Assembly (NCBI GenBank): GCA_949291365.1
Contig: CASEVJ010000005.1
Location: 248,001 to 312,000 of the forward strand
DNA: 64,000 nucleotides
DNA from: an uncultured bacterium
GTDB taxonomy: Bacteria; Elusimicrobiota; Elusimicrobia; Elusimicrobiales; Elusimicrobiaceae
Direction of reading: 5' to 3'
Part shown: piece after piece, positions 1-11,087 of the stretch
Position numbering within the stretch: position 1 is the stretch's first letter
Layout of the letters: each line of letters begins with the position of its first letter
Notes under the pieces: generated by a model
Database searches by the model: none
Told to the model about the DNA's origin: nothing
Seen by the model: the letters and a program-made list of their open reading frames with translations, nothing else
Translations under genes and position numbers: made by a program

Positions 1-261
1 ACAGCCCGCCGCAGAAAGCGTACGCACCGCGCTTTCATTACACAGCCCGGCCGTAGCCAAACGCACATCGGATAAAAGTTCTTCCACATTCAGTTGCGGC
101 TCGTAAACAATTCCCCCCTGGGCCAAATCGCTGTTGGCTTCGTCCCAGCCGCCACAGCTAATAAGCATCACCTGCAGCCCTTTCCGGGCCGCTTCATAAG
201 CATAGACGGAGCCGGCAATCCCCGCCCCGATAACCAAACAATCCGTTTGCAGTGTTTTCAT
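1..261 (-). CDS. nadB: L-aspartate oxidase-like FAD enzyme, N-terminal part (cut by window edge)
   Basis: This is the first 87 codons of a minus-strand gene that runs off the left edge. The product begins with a dinucleotide-binding turn (CLVIGAGIAG, residues 8-17), the ADP-binding fold of the succinate dehydrogenase/L-aspartate oxidase flavoproteins. It continues to a SDLAQGGIVY stretch near residue 45, which matches the (A)QGGI segment typical of NadB. NadB oxidises L-aspartate to iminoaspartate in NAD synthesis. There is no Shine-Dalgarno sequence; a perfect TATAAT (complement of 269-274) lies 7 nt before the ATG, suggesting a leaderless transcript. A fumarate reductase flavoprotein is possible, because the C-terminal half is not in view. 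Confidence 0.65.
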   Translation of the reverse strand, partial: MKTLQTDCLVIGAGIAGSVYAYEAARKGLQVMLISCGGWDEANSDLAQGGIVYEPQLNVEELLSDVRLATAGLCNESAVRTLSAAGC

Positions 262-448
262 ACTTTTTATTATATAAAAAGCCCCAGCGGGCCGTTTTGG
301 AAAAAACACATTTTTTACTTGCTTTTCACAAAAACAAAATGTTATACTGTTTCTCATTTTTTTCAAGCATGCTAAAATTTTGTATAATATATGTGTCAAA
401 AGTTTCTCCGCTTCCTCCGTAAACAGATTTCAAATAAAGGAGAAAAAA

Positions 449-550
449 ATGACAAAGACAAACAGCATACTGGAAAAAATCGCTGAGGCGCTTGTAAAAG
501 TAGGGGATAACGTCCTTGGCGCGCATTATCTGGCTAATCACCTCAAATAA
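449..550 (+). CDS. Small 33-residue protein of unknown function
   Basis: A 33-codon ORF with a good ribosome site (AAAGGAG at 436-442) before the ATG. TATAAT at 383-388 could be its promoter. The peptide starts MTKTNSILEKIAEALVK and ends in HLK. The ILEKIAEALVKVGDNVL part could form an amphipathic helix. It has no cysteine and no signal peptide. The ORF is followed by three successive hairpins, the last a plausible terminator, so promoter, SD, ORF and terminator form a self-contained small unit. I do not recognise the family. It could be a small membrane-active or regulatory peptide, or the ORF could be incidental to a small RNA. Confidence 0.45.
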   Translation: MTKTNSILEKIAEALVKVGDNVLGAHYLANHLK

Positions 551-565
551 AGCCAGAACATCTAG

Positions 566-677
566 GCCAAGCGGTTTTATCCGCCTTGGCAGACGGGAAA
601 GAAGATTTCTTCTTCCCGTCTGAAACCCAGATGCCAATTTATTAAATTTAAAATCCCGCGTTTGCCACGCGGGATTT
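566..677 (+). terminator. Three tandem hairpins ending in a terminator
   Basis: Three stems follow the 33-codon ORF. One is at 566-590 (GCCAAGCGG against CCGCCTTGGC). A long one at 591-621 pairs AGACGGGAA with TTCCCGTCT. The last, at 650-677, has a GC-rich stem (AAATCCCGCG / CGCGGGATTT) followed by T's. The last is the best rho-independent terminator. The first two may be RNA structure in the same transcript. Confidence 0.55.
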
Positions 678-813
678 TCTATCTAAAAGCCCCTTGCCGC
701 CCTGCGATATGCACGCCCGCTGGCAAACAATTTCATACATAAACACAGCTTCCGGTATTCCGCCGTTATGTAACGCTGGGCGTGCGCAACGAATATTTCT
801 ATGTCATTCATAC

Positions 814-843
814 AAACAGCCCGGCAGTATTGCCGGGCTGTTT
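814..843 (-). terminator. Terminator after pilin-like gene
   Basis: A perfect inverted repeat (AAACAGCCCGGCA / TGCCGGGCTGTTT, 4-nt loop) lies just past the stop of the minus-strand pilin-like gene. It is symmetrical and could work in both directions. Confidence 0.65.
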
Positions 844-861
844 GGCTATTAAATCCGCCGG

Positions 862-1350
862 TTAGCACTCGCTTCCCGGAGAGGTATACCCCATGCTTTT
901 GCAAAAATCTTTCCCCTTGTCAGTGGCACCAAAACATTTTTCTTCAGACACTTTTCCGCTGGCATTGGCTTCCTGATACACGCACAGTCCGTACCCGCCA
1001 TCCACATGGGTAGCTTTTACGTAGCTGGTATTGGAAATACTAAATGTAAAATTTTTCCCCGTATAAGTAGAGCTAGTAGTAGACGCTCCTGGCAATTCCA
1101 AGGATAAAGCGCCAAAAGTCGTAGGCATAGAAGCGCTGTTGCCGCCATATATTCTGTCATAATAATAGGTATCCCGGGCGGCTGCTATCTGGTGGGAAAG
1201 CGTTTTGGCTTCCGTAAAAGCCCCTCTCTCCACCGATTTGGTATAAGAGCCCAATGCAATCCCGGCCAAAATGGCAATAATCACCACCACCGCCATCAAT
1301 TCCGCCAGCGTAAAAGCACGGCGGTCTGAAACAGCAATAAATTTTTTCAT
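862..1350 (-). CDS. Type IV pilin-like protein
   Basis: A 162-residue protein with an N-methylation leader: a short basic start, then RRAFTLAELMAVVVIIAIL at residues 10-28. The conserved Glu5 of the mature protein is present. The residue before the cleavage site is Ala instead of the usual Gly. A hydrophobic helix is followed by a helix (KSVERGAFTEAK) and a variable globular part with Cys residues near the C-terminus. This is the layout of pseudopilins and minor pilins processed by a prepilin peptidase. SD AAGGAG lies upstream of the ATG. No pilus assembly gene is adjacent; it is one of four isolated pilin-like genes in the window. Confidence 0.85.
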   Translation of the reverse strand: MKKFIAVSDRRAFTLAELMAVVVIIAILAGIALGSYTKSVERGAFTEAKTLSHQIAAARDTYYYDRIYGGNSASMPTTFGALSLELPGASTTSSTYTGKNFTFSISNTSYVKATHVDGGYGLCVYQEANASGKVSEEKCFGATDKGKDFCKSMGYTSPGSEC

Positions 1351-1476
1351 AAATCTTCTCCTTATCTAGCCAACTATCTTTTAGTATATAGGTTTTTGCC
1401 GGGAAATTCAAATTTTTATCCTCTTGAAACCCTCCCCCAAAATACTATAATGAGAGTAAATACCCCTATAAAATAA

Positions 1477-4020
<2,544 letters not shown>

Positions 4021-4039
4021 ATCTAAATCGGAGAAAGCT

Positions 4040-5593
4040 ATGCATAAACTAAAAGAAATCCTGGCCCCCGTTGGCAGAGGGCTGGTAAAACTGGGCAAAG
4101 CACTCATGCTGCCCATAGCCGTATTGCCTATTGCCGGGCTGCTTTTGCGCCTAGGCCAGCCGGACTTGTTGGATATTGCCTTTATGGCAGCAGCCGGGCA
4201 GGCCGTATTTACCAACCTGCCCATTATTTTTGCCCTAGGCGTAGCCATCGGCTTTGCCGAAGAAAATCATGGCGCCGCCGCATTGGCCGCTTATGTGGGC
4301 TATGTGATTTTGACGGCCTCTCTGGGCGTGCTGGACGAAACGATAGACATGGGCGTATTGGGCGGCATTATTGTCGGTATTACCGCCGGGCTGCTGTATA
4401 ATAAATACAAAAGCATTAAGCTTCCTTCTTATCTGGCTTTTTTTGGCGGGCGGCGTTTCGTGCCGATTATTACGGGGGCGGTCTGTCTGCTCATAGCCGG
4501 AGCGGCTTATTTTATCTGGCCGCCGATTGCCCGCGTGATTGGTGCTTTTGGAGACTGGACGATTACTTCCGGCAACACTGGGCTCTTTTTCTACGGCGCC
4601 GCCAACCGCCTGCTCATTCCGTTGGGATTGCACCATATTTTAAACAACCTGGTTTGGTTCCAGTTTGGAAGTTTTGAAATTGTAAAAGAAGGAGTAGTGA
4701 CGGTCGTGCAAGGAGATTTGACCCGCTTTTTTGCCGGAGACCCCATGGCAGGGCCCTTTATGGCGGGCTTTTTCCCTATCATGATGTTTGGTCTGCCGGC
4801 GGCCTGTCTGGCCATGATTGCCACCGCCAAAACCGCACGCAAAAAAGCTATTGGCGGGCTGTTACTGTCCATGGCGCTGACCTCTTTTCTGACGGGTATT
4901 ACAGAGCCCATTGAGTTTTCCTTCATGTTCCTGGCCTTTCCGCTCTATGTGCTGCACTCGCTGTTGACGGGGCTTTCCATGGTGGTCATGAATACGTTGG
5001 AAGTTAAACTGGGTTTCACCTTTTCCGCCGGTCTGTTTGACTATTTGCTCAGTTATGGCCTGGGCAAAAACGGGCTGTATTTAATTCCGGTGGGCATCGT
5101 CTATGCTTTAGTGTATTATTTCCTGTTCAAGTGGGCCATTGTCCGCTTCAACCTGACCACCCCCGGCCGCGAACCCGAAGAAACCGACCAGGAAGCCGCC
5201 CCCCTGCCGGCTGCCGCAGCCCCGGCTGGCGACGCCGTAAATGCCCAAACGGATACTCACGCTTCAGCAGCTGCACCCGCCCAAGAGCCCAGCGCCGCTG
5301 CCGCGCCCGCCGCAGAATCTTCCCCCGCCGCCGCGCCTTACCCGCCGGCAGATGACCAAAGCCGCGGGGCACAATACCTGCGCGGCCTGGGCGGCAAAGG
5401 CAATATCAAAACGATTGACGCCTGCGCTACCCGCCTGCGTTTAGAGGTGGTAAACGCCGACTGCATTGATACGCCCGCCCTTAAAGCACTGGGCGCGCGC
5501 GGTGTGGTCAAGGCCGCCGGCGGCTCGGTACAAGTTATTATCGGGCCAGAGGCAGATTTAATTTCAGACGAAATCAAAAAGTATCTTAAATAA
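4040..5593 (+). CDS. nagE: PTS N-acetylglucosamine transporter EIICB
   Basis: A 517-residue PTS permease of the glucose/GlcNAc family. Residues 1 to about 370 are the membrane EIIC domain, with many hydrophobic helices, AEENHGAAALAAYVGY and the GITEPIEF signature. An Ala/Pro-rich linker (about 385-440) follows, then a C-terminal EIIB domain with the phospho-Cys in IDACATRLRL. It imports and phosphorylates GlcNAc to GlcNAc-6-P. The GlcNAc specificity comes from the neighbouring nagB and nagA. GGAG at 4030-4033 supports ATG 4040 over an in-frame ATG that overlaps the upstream gene. The linker is GC-rich and gives spurious antisense ORFs. Confidence 0.92.
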   Translation: MHKLKEILAPVGRGLVKLGKALMLPIAVLPIAGLLLRLGQPDLLDIAFMAAAGQAVFTNLPIIFALGVAIGFAEENHGAAALAAYVGYVILTASLGVLDETIDMGVLGGIIVGITAGLLYNKYKSIKLPSYLAFFGGRRFVPIITGAVCLLIAGAAYFIWPPIARVIGAFGDWTITSGNTGLFFYGAANRLLIPLGLHHILNNLVWFQFGSFEIVKEGVVTVVQGDLTRFFAGDPMAGPFMAGFFPIMMFGLPAACLAMIATAKTARKKAIGGLLLSMALTSFLTGITEPIEFSFMFLAFPLYVLHSLLTGLSMVVMNTLEVKLGFTFSAGLFDYLLSYGLGKNGLYLIPVGIVYALVYYFLFKWAIVRFNLTTPGREPEETDQEAAPLPAAAAPAGDAVNAQTDTHASAAAPAQEPSAAAAPAAESSPAAAPYPPADDQSRGAQYLRGLGGKGNIKTIDACATRLRLEVVNADCIDTPALKALGARGVVKAAGGSVQVIIGPEADLISDEIKKYLK

Positions 5594-5594
5594 T

Positions 5595-6395
5595 ATGAAA
5601 CTAATTATCACTAAACATAATTTAGGGCTTTGGGCCGCCTCTTATATACGCACCCGCTGGCAAACGCGCGGCAAAGACCCTTTCGTTTTGGGGCTGCCTA
5701 CCGGCGGAACCGTAGAAGACATGTACGCCGCTTTGGCCGGGCTGGTCAAAAACGGCAAGATGAGTTTTCAAGATATTGTTACATTTAATATGGACGAATA
5801 CGTTGGATTGCCTCCGCAGCATGCACAAAGCTACCACTATTACATGAAACATCATCTTTTTGACCATGTGGACGCCCAAGAAAAAAACGTACACATATTA
5901 GATGGTATGGCCCCGGATTTGCAGGCGCAATGTACCCAGTATGAACAGGACATTAAACGTGCCGGCGGAATTGATTTGTTTCTGGGTGGCGTCGGGCGAA
6001 ACGGGCACCTGGCTTTTAATGAACCGGGCTCTGCTTTTGACTCCCGCACCCGCGTCATGGAACTGACGGAAAGCACCCGCCGCGCCAATGCACGCTTCTT
6101 TGATAATAACCCGGCGCTTGTGCCGACACAAGCGCTTACCGTAGGCATTGGCACCGTGCTTGACGCGCAGGAACTGCTCTTTTTAGCTTCCGGCCCCAGC
6201 AAAGCCGAAGCGGTGGCCCGGCTGGTCCAAGGGGAAATCACCCCAAATTGGCCGATTACCGCTCTCAAAACGCACCCGCAGGCCGCTTTACTGGCAGACC
6301 CACAGGCCGCCTCTGCACTAACCGGGACGGCCAAAACGCAGCTGGAAAAGGCCTGGGCCGCGTACCCGAACGAGGACGTAATTCTGACATTATAG
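5595..6395 (+). CDS. nagB: Glucosamine-6-phosphate deaminase
   Basis: A 266-residue protein, the usual NagB length. It shows GLPTGGTVEDMY (phosphate loop), the catalytic segment TFNMDEYVGLP with Asp/Glu, the SYHYYM lid, GGVGRNGHLAFNEPGS with the ring-opening His, and a C-terminal TALKTHP stretch. It converts glucosamine-6-P to fructose-6-P and ammonia. The start lies 1 nt after the nagE stop, so translation is probably coupled. It is part of the operon that begins at 1486. Confidence 0.95.
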   Translation: MKLIITKHNLGLWAASYIRTRWQTRGKDPFVLGLPTGGTVEDMYAALAGLVKNGKMSFQDIVTFNMDEYVGLPPQHAQSYHYYMKHHLFDHVDAQEKNVHILDGMAPDLQAQCTQYEQDIKRAGGIDLFLGGVGRNGHLAFNEPGSAFDSRTRVMELTESTRRANARFFDNNPALVPTQALTVGIGTVLDAQELLFLASGPSKAEAVARLVQGEITPNWPITALKTHPQAALLADPQAASALTGTAKTQLEKAWAAYPNEDVILTL

Positions 6396-6413
6396 CCACC
6401 AGGAGTGATACTT

Positions 6414-7559
6414 ATGACACACCGGCTGATTATCAATGCACGCGTTATTACGGCGGAAAAAGTGCTCCCTGACCACTGCATAGAAATCCAAGAAGGCCGT
6501 ATTGCCTCCATATTTCCCTGCCAGCGGCTGCAGTCCTTGGAAAAGGGAGTGGAAATCTGCGATGCGGACGACGCTTACGCTTCCGCCGGGCTGATAGATC
6601 TGCATATTCACGGTTTTGCCGGGTTTGGGCCGGAGCTGGCTTGCGAAGAAGCCCTGCTGGACATGTCTTTGCAATTGGCTAAAAACGGCGTAACGGGCTT
6701 TTGCCCTACGCTCTACTGCGGCCCCATCGCGCAAATGCGCCGCATTATTGAACAAACCGTCGGCGCATTTGGACGGGAACAGGGAGCGCGGCTGTTGGGA
6801 TATCATCTGGAAGGGCCTTTCATTTCACCCCGAAAACCGGGAGTCATGAAACCCCAAGACATTGCCCCCATAGACATACCGGCACTGGAGAGCTTATGGA
6901 ACGCCTCTAAAGGTCGCATTAAGCTCATGACCGCCGCGCCCGAGCTGCCCGGCATAGAACAGCTGGTTGCGTTCTGCCAAGAGAAAAATATTCTGCTCCA
7001 AGCCGGGCATACCAACGCCACTTACGAAGAATTCCTGCATGGGACAGAGCTGGGTATTACGCATGCCACCCACCTGTTTAACGCCATGAGCCCCTTTACC
7101 CACCGCGCGCCCGGTGCGGCGGGTGCAGTGCTGATGAACCCCAATCTGTCAGCCGAAATTATTGCCGATGGTGTGCATGTGCACCCGGATGTGGTGCAAT
7201 TTTTGGGCCGCGTCAAACCCATGCAAAATATCGTGTTAGTTACCGACGCTTTGCTACCCACCGGCAAACCGCAGCCGCCCTTCCTGGCTAACGGGGAAGA
7301 AGTGGTATTTGACGGAGGCGTGTGGAAACGCGCCGCAGACGGCGTGATAGCCGGCTCGGCCCTAACCATGCTGCAAGGCATTAAAAATCTGATCAGTTTC
7401 GGCTTTACGCTGCCGCAGGCCGTCGGCTGCGCCAGCACCAATCCGGCCCGGTTGCTGGGGCTACACAACAAAGGAGGCCTGGCTCCCGGCATGGACGCAG
7501 ACATCACGCTTTTTGACCGCCAGCTGCGCCCGCTGCGCACCTTTTTATCCGGTCAATAG
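6414..7559 (+). CDS. nagA: N-acetylglucosamine-6-phosphate deacetylase
   Basis: A 381-residue amidohydrolase. Visible motifs are DLHIHGFAGFG (metal-binding His pair region), YHLEGPFIS (Glu ligand), AGHTNATYEE (His ligand), THLFNAMSP, ADGVHVHPD and VTDALLPTG (catalytic Asp). It removes acetate from GlcNAc-6-P to feed NagB. ATG 6414 follows AGGAG (6401-6405) at 8 nt. An in-frame GTG at 6405 sits on the SD and was rejected. It is last in the sugar operon; a GC hairpin (7614-7637) lies in the gap before the next gene. Confidence 0.95.
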   Translation: MTHRLIINARVITAEKVLPDHCIEIQEGRIASIFPCQRLQSLEKGVEICDADDAYASAGLIDLHIHGFAGFGPELACEEALLDMSLQLAKNGVTGFCPTLYCGPIAQMRRIIEQTVGAFGREQGARLLGYHLEGPFISPRKPGVMKPQDIAPIDIPALESLWNASKGRIKLMTAAPELPGIEQLVAFCQEKNILLQAGHTNATYEEFLHGTELGITHATHLFNAMSPFTHRAPGAAGAVLMNPNLSAEIIADGVHVHPDVVQFLGRVKPMQNIVLVTDALLPTGKPQPPFLANGEEVVFDGGVWKRAADGVIAGSALTMLQGIKNLISFGFTLPQAVGCASTNPARLLGLHNKGGLAPGMDADITLFDRQLRPLRTFLSGQ

Positions 7560-7652
7560 TTGAGTGTGTGCCCGCCATTTTGATAAAATATAGATAAATT
7601 AAAGCACAGCACAAGCCGCCGCGGTACTGGGCGGCTTGATTTATCTAACACT

Positions 7653-9053
7653 ATGAGCGCGCAAGTTCAAACAACCAAAACTGGCAACCCTTTCAAAGCC
7701 CGTACCATTTCCAGCTTGCTGATTAAATTTTCAGCTCCGGCAGTGGCGGGCATGTTTGTCAGCGCGCTCTATAATATTATTTCCCGTATTTATGTAGGCC
7801 ATGAATTTGGCGCACCCGGCATTGCCAGCATTACGCTGCTGTTTCCGATGGGCTTTTTCTTCATGGCGTTCAGCGTGCTTATTGGCGTGGGCGCCAATGC
7901 GCTTTTCTCTATCCGGCTGGGAGAGAAAAATGAAGAAGAAGCTCAATTTATTTTGGGTAACGCTTTTGTGGCGCTTTTCTTAATTAGCGCATTTTTAATG
8001 ACGCTGGGATACGTTTTTATGGATCCCATTTTGGCGTTTTTAGGAGCCGATGAAGTCACCCTCCCCTATGCCAAGGCCTATATGCAGGTGGTATTGCCGG
8101 GGTATTGTTTGTTCAACGTCGGCGCGGGTATGAATAACTTTATCCGCTCTTCCGGCCACCCCAAGACCGCCATGGCCACCCAGTTTATCGGGGCTTTTTT
8201 AAACCTGACGGTAGCGCCGCTGACTATTTTTGTGTTGGGGTGGGGTATGCGCGGGGCGGCCTCTGCCACCGTATGCGGGCAGGCGGTATCTTTTACCTGG
8301 ATTTTGCTTTTCTTTTTAGGCCCCCGCAGCAAATACAAATTACATTTTCGGTATATGCGTCTGCGCTGGAGCATTCTCTCTGCCAGCGCGCTGATTGGCG
8401 TTTCCCAATCGGTGTTCCAGCTGGCTTCCAGTGCACTTAACCTTTTGTTAAACCACGCCCTGCTCAAATACGGCGGGAACGTGGCTGTGTCCGCCATGGG
8501 GATTGCCATCAGCTCCAACGCTATTTTCCTCATGCCGCTTTTGGGGTTAAGCCAAGGGGCCCAGCCGCTGATTGGCTACAATTACGGCGCACGCAAATAC
8601 GCCACCTCTTTCCAAACGCTCAAAATGGCCATACGCTGGGGGATTATGGTGGGATTTACCGGCTCTATGATTGCGCTGCTTTTTGCCCCCTATATTGTGC
8701 GTATTTTTAACGGGACAGACCAGGAGCTGATTGCCCTGGCTTCCAAAGCGGTGCGTATTTTGAATATTTTTACCGCGTTTGACGCGCTGCAAATATTGGG
8801 CAGCAGCTTCTTCCAGGCCATTAATAAGCCGTTCCGCGCCGCGGTATTGAGCTTGTCGCGCCAGGTGCTGATTATTATTCCGCTGGTGCTGATACTGCCG
8901 CTGTTCTTTGGGCTTTACGGCGTATTTTTCGCCCCCCCGATTGCGGACTTCCTCTCCTGCATATTGACGTACTTTATGCTGCGCGGTTATTTTGCCAAAT
9001 ACAAGCAAAATTTCTTCTTCAGCCGTAAATTCTCCGCTTCAAAAGCAAGATAA
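7653..9053 (+). CDS. MATE family multidrug/organic cation exporter
   Basis: A 466-residue protein with about twelve hydrophobic segments and the two-fold MATE architecture. Typical segments are SRIYVGHEFG and GASITLLFP-like text after helix 1, VGANALFSIRLGE in helix 2-3, and GLSQGAQPLIGYNYGARKY in the second half. This last is the most diagnostic (GxxxGxQPxIxYNYGA). It is likely a Na+- or H+-coupled drug antiporter of the inner membrane, closest by eye to the MepA-like branch. No convincing SD. It may share a transcript with the next gene (11 nt gap). The substrate cannot be inferred. Confidence 0.88.
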   Translation: MSAQVQTTKTGNPFKARTISSLLIKFSAPAVAGMFVSALYNIISRIYVGHEFGAPGIASITLLFPMGFFFMAFSVLIGVGANALFSIRLGEKNEEEAQFILGNAFVALFLISAFLMTLGYVFMDPILAFLGADEVTLPYAKAYMQVVLPGYCLFNVGAGMNNFIRSSGHPKTAMATQFIGAFLNLTVAPLTIFVLGWGMRGAASATVCGQAVSFTWILLFFLGPRSKYKLHFRYMRLRWSILSASALIGVSQSVFQLASSALNLLLNHALLKYGGNVAVSAMGIAISSNAIFLMPLLGLSQGAQPLIGYNYGARKYATSFQTLKMAIRWGIMVGFTGSMIALLFAPYIVRIFNGTDQELIALASKAVRILNIFTAFDALQILGSSFFQAINKPFRAAVLSLSRQVLIIIPLVLILPLFFGLYGVFFAPPIADFLSCILTYFMLRGYFAKYKQNFFFSRKFSASKAR

Positions 9054-9064
9054 AACCTGTTACG

Positions 9065-9742
9065 ATGAAAACGAATATGAAACTGTATAAAAAAATCGGT
9101 GTGTTTTTTGCCGGGTTATTTTTCTGCGGCTTTGGCACGGCCATTTGTACGCAGGCAGATTTGGGCACTTCGCCTATTTCCTCACTTCCTTATGTGTTGA
9201 CATTTGTCACCCACTTGTCTTTTGGCACCACTACTTTTATTGTGAATATGTTTTTTATTCTTGCCCAGGTGCTATTATTAAAAAAAGATTTTAAAAAAAT
9301 CCAGTATCTGCAAATTATAGTTACCTTGTGCTTTGGCTTTTTTATTGATTTAGGTATGTATTTGGCCGAACCCTTTAAAATGAATGTATACGCAAACCAG
9401 CTGTGCATGCTTTTCATTGGCTCTGCCATACTGGCTTTCGGGATTACATTGGAAATTATAGCCAATGTAATGTATGTGCCCGGAGAAGGCGTCGTGAAAG
9501 CCATTTCCCAAAAAACACAATACAAATTTGGCAAAGTAAAAGTACTTTTTGACGCGTCCCATTGTCTTTTGGCTTTATTGATTAGTCTGTTTGTTTTGCA
9601 TGCCGTGCACGGGCTGCGCGAAGGAACGCTGCTGTCCATGTTGCTGGTAGGCAATTTAGTCATTGTCTACAGTAAAATATGGGATAAGATGAAGCGGAAA
9701 TTTCGCCCGCAAATCAGCGCAGTTTCAAAGCCAGCTCATTAA
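9065..9742 (+). CDS. YczE/YitT-like integral membrane protein
   Basis: A 225-residue protein with about five to six hydrophobic helices. The first half carries LFFCGFGTAICTQADLGTSPISSLPY, the pattern of the YczE/YyaS/YitT group (small membrane proteins of unknown transport function), and ANVMYVPGEGVVKAIS follows later. Its 3' end overlaps the 3' end of radA by 29 nt in convergent orientation. ATG 9065 is used; an in-frame ATG at 9077 is an alternative and neither has a clear SD. The position just after the MATE gene suggests co-expression. Function is unknown. Confidence 0.75.
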   Translation: MKTNMKLYKKIGVFFAGLFFCGFGTAICTQADLGTSPISSLPYVLTFVTHLSFGTTTFIVNMFFILAQVLLLKKDFKKIQYLQIIVTLCFGFFIDLGMYLAEPFKMNVYANQLCMLFIGSAILAFGITLEIIANVMYVPGEGVVKAISQKTQYKFGKVKVLFDASHCLLALLISLFVLHAVHGLREGTLLSMLLVGNLVIVYSKIWDKMKRKFRPQISAVSKPAH

Positions 9743-11078
9743 TTTCGGCAATTTCCTGCACAGACAAAGAGGCAAGTTTCTTTTTTTCTTCTTTGGCAAG
9801 CGGCGCGGAAAACGCGGTTTTAAAGCCCAAGCGCTGTGCTTCTTCCAAACGTCTGTCCATTAAAGGCACTTTAGCTATTTGGCCCAAGATGCCCACTTCA
9901 GCCAAAAACATATAGTCATGCGGCACGGGCACATCGCGCACGGAACTGATTACCGCCGCACAAATAGCCAAATCCAGCGCCGGGTCTTTCAGCTTTACCC
10001 CGCCGGCTACGCTGACATAGATGTCTTTATTGTCCAAAGTCAGCCCCACATGCTTTTCCAAGGCGGCAAAAAGCAGCAGACAGCGGTTTAAGTCCACGCC
10101 CGTAGCTATCCGGCGCGGATAGGGATAATGCGTCGGGCTGGCCAGGGCCTGCACTTCGGTCAAAATCGGGCGCGACCCCTCCAGCGCCAGCGTATAGGCA
10201 CGGCCTTTTAACGCGGTGCGGGCAGATGTCTGCGCAAAATATTCCGCCGCATTTTCCACCCCTTCCAAGCCGTGGCCCGTCATTTTAAAAAGGCCGATTT
10301 CCTGCGTGGAGCCAAAACGGTTTTTGTGCGGGCGCAGCAGACGCAGCACATTGTCTTTTTCCGTATCAAAATAGAGCACGCTGTCCACCATGTGCTCCAA
10401 AATTTTCGGCCCGGCCAGTTCCCCGTCTTTGGTCACATGCCCCAGCACAAAGGTCATAATCCCTTTGGGCTTGCACAGGCGCACTAGCTCGGCGGCGCAT
10501 TCGCGCACCTGGCCGATAGTGCCCGCGGAAGAGGTAAACTCCGGGTGATAGACCGTCTGAATAGAGTCCAGCACCAACACGTCCGGCTGCACCTTTTCCA
10601 CCGATTCTATGATATTTTGAATATTGGTCTCACAGTGCAAAAAGATATTGGGGTTCTGCACGCCCAGCCGCTGGGCGCGGCCGGAAATTTGGTTAATGCT
10701 TTCCTCTCCGGAAATATACAGCACTTTTAAACTTTTTGCCAGTGCGTCTGCCACTTGCAGCATCAGCGTACTTTTGCCAATGCCTGGTGCCCCGGCCAAC
10801 AGGGTAATCTGCCCCTTAACCAGCCCGCCGCCCAGCAGGCGGTCAAACTCGCCAATGCCGGTGGGCACACGCTGCTCCTGCACGGCGCGGCTGTCTGAAA
10901 GTTTCACAATTTCAGAAGAAAAATCCGTAAACGAACGGGTGCGTTTTTCCTTTTTACTTTCCTGCTGTTTTACCTCTTCCGCCAGCGTGTTCCACGCGCC
11001 GCACTGCGGGCACTGGCCCGCCCATTTGGGGGACTCAAAGCCGCATTTTTGGCAGATGAACACCGTTTTAAATTTCAT
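9714..11078 (-). CDS. radA: DNA repair protein RadA
   Basis: A 454-residue protein, normal RadA length. An N-terminal zinc ribbon (CQKCG...CPQCG, residues 9-26) precedes a RecA-like ATPase with Walker A GAPGIGKSTL near residue 95, then the RadA-specific KNRFG motif and a Lon-protease-like C-terminal domain. It acts in recombination intermediate processing. An SD (AAAGGAG) lies upstream of the ATG. It is last in the run of minus-strand genes that starts at dnaB, 9 nt after mlaD. Confidence 0.95.
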   Translation of the reverse strand: MKFKTVFICQKCGFESPKWAGQCPQCGAWNTLAEEVKQQESKKEKRTRSFTDFSSEIVKLSDSRAVQEQRVPTGIGEFDRLLGGGLVKGQITLLAGAPGIGKSTLMLQVADALAKSLKVLYISGEESINQISGRAQRLGVQNPNIFLHCETNIQNIIESVEKVQPDVLVLDSIQTVYHPEFTSSAGTIGQVRECAAELVRLCKPKGIMTFVLGHVTKDGELAGPKILEHMVDSVLYFDTEKDNVLRLLRPHKNRFGSTQEIGLFKMTGHGLEGVENAAEYFAQTSARTALKGRAYTLALEGSRPILTEVQALASPTHYPYPRRIATGVDLNRCLLLFAALEKHVGLTLDNKDIYVSVAGGVKLKDPALDLAICAAVISSVRDVPVPHDYMFLAEVGILGQIAKVPLMDRRLEEAQRLGFKTAFSAPLAKEEKKKLASLSVQEIAEINELALKLR

Positions 11079-11087
11079 AGCGCTCCT

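Noticed and set aside
5131-5444. Pro/Arg-rich ORFs within nagE
   Set aside because: They arise from the GC-rich Ala/Pro linker of NagE read in other frames.
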